Shown here in pieces: positions 1 to 37,676 of a DNA stretch of 64,000 nucleotides. The position numbers and the translations under genes are program-made. The stretch is from contig JACYXH010000812.1 of assembly GCA_026745465.1 (NCBI GenBank), positions 5,111,454 through 5,175,453 of the forward strand. Direction: 5' to 3'. Every line of letters starts with the position of its first letter. Positions within the stretch are counted from its first letter, which is position 1. Below the pieces are notes generated by a model, which saw only the letters and a program-made list of their open reading frames with translations, was not told the origin of the DNA and ran no database searches. This DNA is from Lota lota. Lineage: Eukaryota; Chordata; Actinopteri; Gadiformes; Lotidae.

Positions 1-265
1 AAGGGCCTCTTTGCATTTGCAGACAACAAAAATGACCCTGTTTGGTTTCAAGCCTTGATAAATGAATGCATGTCAAACACATCCTAATAGTGATCTTTCT
101 AAAGACATTCTCAACAAAAATCCTGTTAATTGATCCTGATAATTGAAAAATATATAAAATAAAATAATAAAAAATTATATTCTATACTAATTCATGGCAT
201 ATTAACATTGAGACTGTGTTTCTTTGTGTTTGTGGTGGGGTGCCCTCTCCGGTGTCTCTTCTGAC

Positions 266-25947
<25,682 letters not shown>

Positions 25948-25975
<28 letters not shown>

Positions 25976-26160
25976 CGCTTTGGGAAACCTGTCCTGAAAT
26001 CCAGGTAATAGCAGTGGTGGCTTGCTTTACGACGGCTCGTCGTTAGACATGTCAAGGTCCAGCAGTACCTGGTCCAGTCCCGGTGGGCATCTAACAGGTG
26101 CGTTCCTTGTCCTCCAAAAGAAAGTTCCATACGGCCCTGGCGTCCCACCGGTCGTGTCAA
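25948..26160 (-). other. Possible upstream ORF of piezo2
   Basis: An ATG at 26160 opens a 70-codon frame that runs across the piezo2 start and ends at 25948, out of frame with it by overlap. It matters only if transcription starts upstream of 26160, which the sequence does not show. The product resembles nothing known to me. Confidence 0.3.
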
Positions 26161-28183
26161 GACAGCGTCCGTCTATGGCTCAATCACAAACACGCTGGCA
26201 CAGCTTCGGTCATTAAAGTTTGTCTCGCCAGGTATTTAGCCGGTTTGTAGACTAGGGACACAGTCATATTTTCGGATTAGGATGGTGAAAAGTAGCGGAT
26301 CTTGACGGCAGAGCAACACGGAGCTGCTGTCACAGGTGCGCGTGCAACGGGTCTCGTATAGCGGGAAATATGGCCGGGATGGGACCAACAAGTTCTCGAG
26401 CCCATTGACTTATCTTTTCAGGTGGAAAAAAACTGGATTAAGGAAGCCATGAGAGCAAACATACCGCATATATCGCCGTATTTCATTAAACGTTCTCGGC
26501 CACTAGATAAGTCCACCCTCGCGCTCTAGCCTCGATCTCTCTTCTGCCCCGTTGGTGAAGTCTGACTTTATGACTTCTGGCGGAGACTGTGCTCTCCAGC
26601 AGAACTCCACAGGGCGGTCCTGTGATTGACATTTGATCCAGCCACTCAGAAGTATAGATTGGGTTAACAGTCTTTCCTCATTAATAATTGGAAGCAAGAG
26701 GCGGGACCACGCGATTGAAGCAAATTCCGCATGTTACAACTATTTAACCTGACATAAATCTGTGTTGTGGTTTGTAATTTGGGAAAGAGCTCCAAAATAG
26801 CTCTCTGGTGCCGAATGTGGTTATATAGATAGGATATAAATACATAAAGTAGGCCTAGCGTATATATAATTAACTGGTCAAATTCTTGACAACCTTTGCT
26901 CAATTTGGCACGGGGGCGTTCAGATCATTGTAATGCATTGGCACCAAACCTGTGAGAGTTATCTTGAGTTCGAGTTTGTAAAGACGCCGATATTGGGCTG
27001 TGGATGCCATCCAGTGGGCCTGTGAGATAGGTAGGCCAACAAGATGTTTTTATGGGCTATTATTATTATTATTAAGTTGATACATTTATTGGGACACAAA
27101 GTGACTCGGCTTCCTGCGCATCGTTCTGCTCAACAAGAAGAGTTTCAAACCCCTGTCAAATATGGAGGAAATGTAGAATTCGTGTTTAATTTGCATGGCT
27201 GATGCCAAGACCAAAACAAAGGGACCATTTTCCTTTTGCATTTTCTCTACTGATCTTGTAACAATTTCTAGAAATAGTTTCCCTTGGATCCCAACTGCAA
27301 AACTGAAATTATTTTAGGTAAATAACTTTACTCTGCATATGCCCAAATTACTAAAGATGATACATGTTAGTGCGTTGATGACTTTATTTTGTGTATGCCA
27401 AATTATGCAAAATAATTAAAGACTAAAATAATGTAAAAGGTGGAATATACTCTACATATTATTGTAAATATAACACTTTGTAATTGAGACAACCACAGCA
27501 TCAGCATAGCTCGACTTAAGGTTCTGTTTTATATTATATATATATATATATTTATTAATATTTCAACTAACATCTATAAAACAAACCACATGGAGATGAA
27601 GGGCATTCATGGGATTGTTAATGTGTGCCAAACCCATCCTACAAATCCTACTTGTTGTCATTATTAGAAGATGCTGTTTGACTTGCACAATACCTTATTG
27701 CCATCACTGCCCTTAAAAAACAAGAACATCAAAAAAACTATCCATCATGAGTTATTGGCATACGTTGATATGTTTAATGACCATATTGATGAGGAAATGA
27801 TACACACTCTGGCGTTTCCTTCCAAAGTGCATTAGTCCTCTCTGACGAGAGGAAAACAAGGTGCAATGGGGTTAAGGGCCAGCTAAATGACCCCATACGT
27901 ATGGAAACATAGATCATTTAACGAGACAACACGAACAACAACATAAAAAAAGTCATACTTAAGATGAATCATCAGTTTGCCAAAACTGCTGACAGGGATA
28001 CAGTCTATGATTGGAAAACAAACAAACCAAATGTCCTCCTTGGAGACAAATGGGCTTTGAGAAATCATTGACAATGCTGGTATCGCCAGCCAACACGAGA
28101 CTGAAAGACAATTTTTCCTGGAAACTAGGAGAGCGGTGGATTTTCGGAACTTAAAGACATGCTGTTGGAGTCACGCAACAGAG

Positions 28184-28346
28184 AGAGAGGTAGGGAGGTG
28201 GAGAGAGAGGTCAAGGGAGTGAGAGGTAGAGCGGGATTTTGAGGGGTGGAGAGAGGTAGCGAGAGAAAGATCAAGGAAGCAAGAGGTAGAGAACTCAAGA
28301 GAGAGAGAGATGGAGGGAGTGAGAGAGAGTGAGTGAGCCCCCATGG
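28184..28346. repeat. GA-rich low-complexity tract
   Basis: Imperfect GAGAGAGGTAG units, purine-rich on the plus strand. Confidence 0.8.
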
Positions 28347-31231
28347 TGCCTGTGTGGCAGCCAGCTAATCAATAGTCAACCTCATAGAGAAAAGAAAATG
28401 TCTGCCTTTGATTTGTTTGTGCCGTTTGAAGTCCTGACGACCAGCCGAGCTAATCCCAGGAATAAATGGGTATCTTAAGCAACCATTTGTCTTTTCATTC
28501 ATTATTCATCAAATTCCACAGCGCTGGGGAGCAAGAGGTATCGATAGGTTCCTGAACCAAATGGATAGGAACGCTTCATCGTAGACAGTGTGGAGAGAGG
28601 GGAGATGTTTGGACGGATCCCTGTTGATTTGATTCACCATCTGCCTGCTATTTGTTTCCATCTTGGATAGCATACTTAGGATTGTCACCATAGCAAAATC
28701 AATGACAACAAACGTGATGTGAGCTATTGGAGCCTAATACTTACCACACACACAATGCTTAAGCACAGCTGTGTATATTGTCACGAAGACAGTGAGTTGT
28801 TACATGGAGGAAAACCCGACCTGTGCAATGCTTGGTGTTAATAATTCAAATTTCATAATAAATGATGATGAAGAGGCTGAGTTTAGTAACTCAAATACAC
28901 ACACGGCTTTATTATGTATTTCGGCATTAGATCTGACCTCAAAATGACACTGATGTTTTGTGAACAAAATCAAATGGTATTTAATGTAGGGCTTCAACCA
29001 TTTAACTATGATTAGAATGACTGATATTGAAACGAAATTATACTGAATTAATCAAGATTGTAGCAGGTTAGGGTTAGGGTTAGCATCGTTAATAAACCTG
29101 AATAAAGATTTTTATAGTATAATAGTATAAGAAATTATAATAATTGTATTTTTATACATAGACATGCTGTTAGCACATTGTTAAGTGTGGAAATGATCCT
29201 AGAAATCTGCTAGGCTGTAGTGAAAAGGCATGTCCAGTTTTGTAAAAAAATGTATTCTTAATATAACTTACACAAGGTTGTTGTTTGTACCAATGTCATA
29301 TGTCATCGGGTCGTTTTAACTGGAGATGCTCTGTGTTCCAGCAGGTGACGTTTCTGGCTCCATGTCTATATTGACTGAACATATACCAAGACATTGGATG
29401 CACTGCCCAATACACTATCTTCTTCCATGGGATGACTGTATGGATGAACATAGTGCTCTGTTCTCCTCCCTCCCTCTTTTCTCTACATTAATCTTCTCCA
29501 TTGTACTTTGAAGACCACGGCTTCATCCCGTCTTGTAACTCTTCTCCTGCCCATGCTCTTAATAAGAGTCTATTCAATGCTTGTTTGGTATCAGACTGAA
29601 ACCTTTTCAACATTCACAATCATTCATAACCTTAAATGCCACAGAGGCAACTTGCACTAAAAGTGAAGGATAGAAAATAAAACATATTGCAAATGCTCTT
29701 TAGATTAAGCTGACATGCAAAATCGAAAACTCTTTGAGTACCAAATCACAACTGTTGATGTAAAATAACAATTGGATTTATTGTATTATTTTAGGAAATA
29801 TGTGTGTTATTTTTCAAAATATACTTCTACAAGATGCAGTTCAGAATATGGTTTAAGTCTTTAAAAAGGGGTGTTAAAAAGGTTTTGAATATATACAGTG
29901 TAATGATTTGGTGTAAACTCTATGCCACCAGGAGCACACAATCAAAAGAACATGTTTCATGTACATTCAGAGTGGACCCTATATAACTGCAGCATGTACC
30001 AAGTGAAAAAAACATGTGTAAATCACATTACTGTCTAGATTGGCACAGCATTGATCTCCACTGAAATCCACACCATCCATGTTCAATATTGACATGCATG
30101 CACTTTCTGTGCACGTTGAGGAGCATTTTGGAAATTATTAAACAACAAAATACAAAATAATATTAATTTGAAGTTTACTTCAGTTGCTATAGCCGATTTA
30201 CAGACACACAGAGGCTGAGAGTTAAATTATTATGTTTAGTCATCTGGCTGGATTAGGAAAAAAAACCTGTAAGAAATAAATGTCGTCGCTGCACAACGAA
30301 AGGGAAAAGAACATCTATTGCCTGATGATGCCAAGTCTGTTTACCGCGATCAGCAAATTGTACCATTATAGCATTAGCATTCTGAACAAGCTCTGGTTAA
30401 CGCACCCATTCAGGATGTTTATCTTCTCATGAAGTAATGTCATTTAGACAGCTGTTTTACACATTCCGTCTTGGTGCTCACGTTCACATTACATTACGCA
30501 CTGAGGGGGAGCAGCAGGGTTTGAGCAGTATGACTATACCTTTCAAATGGGTGTGCATGCATTATTTAAGGTGTTAGGGGGTCGTAGAGAACTCCCTGAA
30601 CACTGGAGAGTAGATTTGGGCTTTTAAGAGGACAGAGAGAGAGAGGTCAGCGGGTCCCTCACTGACCCTCCATTACACCCTATCTCAGCAGTTCAAGAAA
30701 ATATTGGACGTGTTTCAGTTGAGCTGACAAGTTGCTGTCTCTTCACCTTCGGTACACTTGCCTGTCACTTGCCAAATTCTTATTCTTCAGACCAAAATCT
30801 AAAACCATAACCCATATGGTTGTTTAGGTTGTTAAGGTGTCTGTATTGGACATTATTTAGTCCAATACAAGTCTTATTTGTATACATTTTTGCAAATTTT
30901 CAGTTAATAATAACATAGAGAATACATATACCGTAGATGAACAGTCTAAACCTTTCTGGTAATATATTACATAATATATCGCACATGAATATGTGTGTGC
31001 TATCCTATCAGATAAGGCCCACATTAGTATTCATTGGTTGACTAATGCATGTGTGATTTGATTAAGTGTTCATCATAATACAGGACTTCGCAATACTGCC
31101 TGCGTTAGAAACAGATCCACCTTGATTACGGTTTAATTTAATCTGGAAATTGGATTTGTGGATGGCTTTTTAAAAACGTATTTGCTGAATCGACAGAACT
31201 TGCAGTATATATATATAAAAGGGAAACAATT

Positions 31232-31233
<2 letters not shown>

Positions 31234-31310
<77 letters not shown>
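31234..31310. repeat. (CA)38 microsatellite
   Basis: Pure 77-bp CA array in the intergenic region. Confidence 0.97.
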
Positions 31311-31312
<2 letters not shown>

Positions 31313-32943
31313 CAAGATGTGATGCAATATAAAAAAATGTAGGGCTATTGTTTAAATAAAAACATTAAAGAAAATTCAGGCAATCTTCTTTGTTTGTGGC
31401 CCAAACCATGGGCTCCATTAGGCATTGGCATCCGAGGCTAAAGCCTGGATGTTTTATGAATAGCCCCGGATCATTTCATCTGTCATTCAGATCATGCGTT
31501 AAAACCCTCGCAAACAATATTTTATCGTGTCATTCAAGCAGAAGATCTACTTCACAGTCCTTGGCATGCGCAAACTTTGTGTGAGCGCGATAGAGCAAGA
31601 CAGAGAGAGCGAGAGAACACACCGGTTACAGGGCTTGGCATTGCACTACACTGCATGAACTGTATCTGAAAAGTAAGTAAGTGTGTGTTATTACGATAAA
31701 CTAATGTTACCATAAATACATTTAACTGTTTTGATCTATTCGGGTGCTGTAGCATGTCAATAAAGTTATTATATACTATAGTATACTGCTTATACTCAAT
31801 ACTAATAGAAATGCCTAACTAAATGTAAAATCTTCAATGATAAAGACTTGTTGTTAATAAGGTGCCTGGTTGAAAGCATCAAAACAAAGCTTGTTTATTT
31901 TAAATAAATAAAAATCAGGGAAATCAGGGGAAACCCAGACCACCCTGCGGAGGTCCGGGTTTCGCCCCGAATGTGCTTGAATCCTAGCAACGCCCCTCTC
32001 CCAAGCGCCCACACTACGGTCAAATAAAATGCACGGGTAGCATCGCTAGAGGGCGCTGTCTGCATACACACAGAACCTTAACTATAACGTGTATTATTTA
32101 GGCCTACTTACATTTTTCGCAGTAATAATTCCAGATAGTCATTGGATGAAGGGAATCACCGAGGTGTGCTACAAGCCATTAAGAAACCACAGGCCAAACT
32201 ATCTCAAGCAAGTTGTAAGTTGCATAAATAAAATACGCCGATAATATAGCCGTTACTGTTAATGTGGTGCGGTCAAATATTTTACTGTATCGGTACTTAA
32301 GAAAACTACATGATCAGACAAGATACACAATCTGCCCTTAAAAACATAAAACGTATAGTAGAATATTCAAAACGCTAATATAGGCTACTTTGTAAAATAA
32401 ACCGTTGTATATGATCAAGGCTTGCACTAGAGTCCACAGGCCATTCGCGTTGTTCAAGAGATTCCATTAAATAAAAGATGTTGCAAGGTTAATCAACATG
32501 AATTAACAGCTAGGCTATATTTTGTTATAAACTGAGGTTCATAACTCATATATACATATATGCAAGGTCAAATAAGGTAAACTGTGATCGGAAATTAAAT
32601 ATGATTTATACATTGTTTTGGTTCATTACTATTACTTACTTATTACAGACCACAGACAAAGTCAGACAGCTCCATATTCATCTTTAATGCATGCTCATGA
32701 AAGAGTTACATGTATTACACGGTATGAGTATATATAAAGTACAATAATCTAGGCTTATTAGTAGTAGGCTAATGTATATATGAGCCTTATACACCGAGGT
32801 TACTGTTGCTCTCTAGTGATTTTATATAATTGGTGTTACTGAAAGCCAGATGAGAGCACTAGATAACTATTCTGTATATTAGATCAGCACTCATAGGTCA
32901 AGGCCCAATAGTTAGCAAACACTACAAAGCACTCCTTTAAGGG

Positions 32944-33168
<225 letters not shown>

Positions 33169-34050
33169 AGGTGGATCTTAAGCCAAAATGGGTGAAATAT
33201 TGCTTTAATTGTCCAACCTTTGCAGTCCTTCCTTCTGGTGACACAGATAAACCAACTTCCAATACTTTCAAACTATCAGTTATTTTAAATGTACTTCAGC
33301 TTCATTACTTCACGAGCTTCTGTCAGAGCCATTTTTTGTATCTCACCTGTGTGTCTTCCGCTGTAGTTGTGGCTTCTCCCCAAGCCAGTTGCATAGGCCT
33401 TTATCAGAGGTTAATAGTAGTGGTGAACACAGGTGTATCTCATGACGTTAATTATGGACACTGACATGCAGCAGCCTTGTGAGACCATCCCACTTTTCAA
33501 GTTTGTGTTTCACAGTGAACAAATAGTGAACTCGCGAGATCAGGAAGGTCTCACGAGGGTATGCCTACAGACTCATAATTAGCTGATTGAGATACACATG
33601 TTTTCTCCCTACTATTACACTAAAAGGCATTTTGATTGGCAATCTGGCATGATGATGATGGGTGATTGCCTTTTTGACCTCAGCTGGCATGTATTTGGCT
33701 CCCTCTACTGGCAGTTCTTTAGGTTTGAGACTTTATGGTCTAAATTCAGGTCACCTTTAACCTCATGCTCTATGAGCTCAACATTATGTCCCTCTAACAG
33801 TCCCATCTTTGGTAATACTTTCCATATTGATATTATTTGCTTGACACAGCTCATTGCTGCTATTGCAGCTATATGTTTGCTGTTGCTCTTCTATAAAGAG
33901 GTTTTGGAAAGATCTTTGTAGATTTATTTTAGATTATGGACTGATTCTTTGCTGTATTTGAATGTGTGTAGCAATTGCTTTGTACAGTGACTAAGGCCAC
34001 TAATTATATAACTACAATTAATAAAATAAATCAAGAAAAAAGAATGAGAG

Positions 34051-34090
34051 ATAACAATAGGTATCCACAGTTACACTGTGAATACCTAAT
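34051..34090. repeat. 40-bp palindromic dispersed repeat, copy B
   Basis: Copy of the 12100-12139 element with the same AGGTATCCACAG / CTGTGAATACCT arms. A weaker shared stretch (CTGCAGA-TGCAGAA) follows about 200 bases later here and about 300 bases later in copy A, so the full element may be several hundred bases long. Confidence 0.72.
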
Positions 34091-35009
34091 TAAAGACGGA
34101 GGGGCATCTCTGGATCTGCACCCAATCCCAACACATGTCTCCTGCGCCCTTTACCCGCCCACTCTGACGTCCATTAGACCTAGTGATGGTGTCCGCACTG
34201 TATGGCGCTCATTCGCAGTCCACATGTAGGAAGAGCGAGCTGTATAGCTCCAGAGCCTCTGCAGACTGCAGAATCGCTCCACATTTTCGTGTACATTGTC
34301 AAGTTATCATTTGCGTTGAATTCAAAACGTGTATTAGGCCCACTTTGTTGCAGAATAATTTGCCTATCACTGAATTGTGGTTCTTTGTGTTAATGAATAC
34401 ATTGGAGAGATAACATATAAATGATTATAATGACTGTGTAGTGTCCTATGGAACAAACTTGTAAAAACGATACAACACAGCCTACATGAAGGCCTAAACT
34501 GTTATCAGTGTGACGAACCTTGGCTCAAGGCAGACACAATGGCAAAGAATAATGTAAGCGATTTATTTACATAAATAAACATAAATAAACATAAACAAAT
34601 GCTAGGTAGTAGGTATGGAAATGTTGGGTGAGAGAGGGTTGGATGGACCTCATTGTGAGACAGCTCTAGACTCAACCTACTGAGTGGACTCGTTTTGTCT
34701 GTCTCAAACAATGTGACAGACCTTGAACGCCTGCCTAAAGTGGTGTGTTAAGTAGTGGGGGGGTATATGAACTCAGCGTACATTCATAAATCAAATCATT
34801 TTTATCCGGAGCTGTGCTTGATAAACAAGAACAACTTGCCATTCAAGTTGGTGTTCGTACTGAGAAATGTCACAAAATAACTTTGTGCCTCGATTTTGTA
34901 ATGGCCTATACTGTAACATAAACTTTAGTCTACTGCTGTTATTTACTCAATTTGAAAGTATCTGAACTAGAAAGTGCCTCAAGAAGAAAACATACACCCA
35001 GTCAATCCA

Positions 35010-35155
35010 ACCAGGGAATGTTCCTCTATTAATTCTGGTCCACTTTTGGAAGATTAAATATTGAAAAAAGTATATAGGCCTAGCTATAACTGTAAATACA
35101 ACTAATTCCAGGTTGGAAGTGGGGAAAAAATGGGAAAACTTACATAGGGCAGGTT
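35010..35155. mobile_element. MITE-like repeat, copy 1
   Basis: Shares TCTGGT(C/T)CACTTTTG and ATGGGAAAAC(T/G)TACATAG with 41009-41156. Its right end, TTACATAGGGCAGGTTT, is the reverse complement of the type of left end seen in the second copy (AAACCTGCCCTAAGTAA). This suggests terminal inverted repeats. Confidence 0.5.
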
Positions 35156-35773
35156 TAAAAATAAAAAGTATATAAAAACAATAAACTCAAGAAAGCATGT
35201 TAGCTTTAATTTATGTATTACGCCTATTATTTTGACAGTCATGCAGATTTAGCCTATATTTTCACAGACTTACATTTTTCCCAATAAAATAAGACTTCCT
35301 ATTGGTTTGTGTTGCACTGCGTTGGCCGAAACTGCATACAAAGAGCACCGTCACGCGCAAATGCGCGTTGATGTCACAACAATAAGAGCGCACGAATTAA
35401 AAGGAATCTGGTCAAACTTGTATCCCCGGAGAGCATTAAGAGCCTTCTTTCTCGTTTATAACACGTGCATGTGTTCTCCTTCTACCCACCACGTTCGCCC
35501 TTATTGGTAGAAAGTGTTCTTGAATTCAACATGGTTGGATGGTTGAGTCTGGCTGTGTCTGGATGGATGATGAGTGACAGCCCCGCTGTAATAATCCAGT
35601 AGTGAGTGGTACTTACAGGCGGATGTGACAGACCCACCCACCCCACCACCCCCAGCGGTGCAGCTCGAACTCCGTCACCCGTCCCCCCCGCCAATGGAAA
35701 CGCGCGAAATGCAAGTGAGAGAATTGCGCTGACAGCGAAATCATTTCTGACTGATGACGACGGAGGAGAGAGA

Positions 35774-35810
35774 ACGACAGAGAGGGGGGGGGAGAGAGAG
35801 AGAGAGAGGT
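35774..35810. repeat. GA-rich simple repeat in the mppe1 leader region
   Basis: G and GA runs about 180 bases upstream of the mppe1 start, in a CpG-containing stretch. Confidence 0.75.
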
Positions 35811-35935
35811 CTCCCAGGGAAAAACAGCAACAAGCTCCAACGTTTGAGGTTATTATTATTTTTTAATACCGTTTTTGATGTCACGAGCATCACACTGGAG
35901 GTTTAAAGTAAAACGTCAAGGTTTGAAAAAGGAAG

Positions 35936-36055
35936 ATGCCTCATGGAATGCGCCATCATCAACGCGCTAAACCGGGGCATCCAAAATGCAGAATAACAAA
36001 GACATGCCGAGGTTTAGCACCGGCTGGCTGGCCGTCGTCTCGCTACTCGGCGTAG
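35936..36055 (+). other. Upstream ORF overlapping the mppe1 start
   Basis: An ATG at 35936 with A at -3 opens 39 codons and stops at 36053-36055. It therefore overlaps the first 70 bases of the mppe1 CDS in another frame. If the leader includes it, it would be expected to reduce mppe1 translation. Confidence 0.45.
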
Positions 36056-36251
36056 TCGGTGTGTTCTTCTTCTGCGAGTACCTCATCTACTACCCTGTGA
36101 TCCTGCGGTGCGCCTGGCCGAAGCTCAGCCATGTACGCGGAGGTGAGGTCGCCGACGGCCGGTCGACTGGCTCAACACTCCGCGCAATGGTGCTGTCTGA
36201 CACCCATCTGCTGGGAGCCGTAGGAGGACACTGGTTCGACAAACTGCGGAG
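35986..36251 (+). CDS. mppe1: mppe1 coding exon 1
   Basis: Residues 1-89: cytosolic N-terminus, membrane anchor (about 13-38) and first metal motif [10 protein letters not shown]. It ends DKLR with donor GGAG|gtagca, a weak 5' splice site (no G at +5). Confidence 0.93.
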
Positions 36252-37644
36252 GTAGCACATCATATATCCTATATCGATCCCATGCCGCCAGTATTTCGAG
36301 TTATATATGTAAACACCTCTGAAATGTCGCTGCTGCTGGGCTGCTGAACTCCATCCCCGGTGCCGCCACAGACCCGCTTGGTAAACAATAACAGTGCTGA
36401 CTGTCAGACGTGTGTGTCCGACGTTTAGGGAATGGCAGATGGAGAGGGGTTTCCAGACCGCTCTGTGGCTCCTGCGACCCGAAATAGTGTTTATTCTGGG
36501 GGATATATTCGACGAAGGCAAGTGGAGCACCCCAACGGTATGTCTCCTGCAGCCCATTGTTCCTTTTTCCAAATGATTAACTAGTGACATCAACGCATTA
36601 CAAGACAGTGCCCAGTAACGAGTTGAGTTGTTGTGATTGTTGTTGTTGTTGTTGTTGAACCTACAGAATTGGGAAGATGATGTGCGCCGTTTTAACAGAA
36701 TGTTCCGGCATTCCTCTGACACAGAACTGGTTGTACTGGTTGGGAACCACGACATCGGCTTCCATTACGAGTAAGAGGGGGTTTGCAGTCCTTTACTTTT
36801 ACACTAACAAACAGACTTTGATCCGTTTGTTGTTGGTTGATTATTAATTTACCACCCGCTAATCTTGGATTGCTGTGATGTACTTTGCTCTTACTGCTAC
36901 GCCATGGGCCTAGAGCCAGTGTTTTTATAAAAAAAAAAAAATTGGGGTCAAACCAAAATTCATTACAGAAGTGTTGTTGGCATGTTGAACATGACATAAA
37001 CATACACACACTTCTAGAGCCATAATAATAAGAATGACATGAGTGCATATTCTGTTTCTCTTCAATAATTCAGGCAGTTAGTTCAAATGAAAGCCTAAGA
37101 ATCCCCCCCCCCCCCCCCCCCCCCACCCAAATAAAAATAATAAGTGTGCCCTGCATCAATATTTCTGATTTGATATGATTTGATAAAAATGTGCCTTGGC
37201 TATAAACCCTAAATTCAGTAGGGTGTATAACAAACACTAATGTGTATGATTTTGTGGGCAGAAAGGCTGACAGCTGTTAGCAACACCCTTCCAAACAGAA
37301 GTAAAATGTCTCTCTGGTATACTGTGATGTATCCAGAGAGCAGTAGGTTTCATACACAATGAAACCGGCTTGGTTTGGAATGCTTCCAGCACTGTTTCCT
37401 GGTGCTTTTTGTCAGACCTCTTTGTGTGTGTGTTCTCTCTAGAATGGACTGGTCCATGCCTTGACATGTGTCTGTGTGTGTGTTCTCTCTAGAACGGACT
37501 GGTCAATGCCTTGACATGTGTCTGTGTGTGTGTTCTCTCTAGAATGGACTGGTCCATGCCGTGTGTGTATGTGTTCTCTCTAGAATGGACTGGTCCATGC
37601 CATGACGTGTGTGTGTGTTCTATCTAGAACTGGTTCATGCCTTG

Positions 37645-37676
<32 letters not shown>

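Noticed and set aside
29065..29084. Telomere-like GGTTAGGGTTAGGG
   Set aside because: Under three units; too short to call an interstitial telomere.
28400..31560. Possible conserved regulatory elements between piezo2 and mppe1
   Set aside because: Some stretches (for example about 28400-28530, 30290-30480 and 31400-31540) look non-repetitive, but conservation cannot be judged from a single sequence.
36090..36755. 221-codon minus-strand ORF
   Set aside because: Antisense shadow of mppe1 exons 1-3 running through introns.
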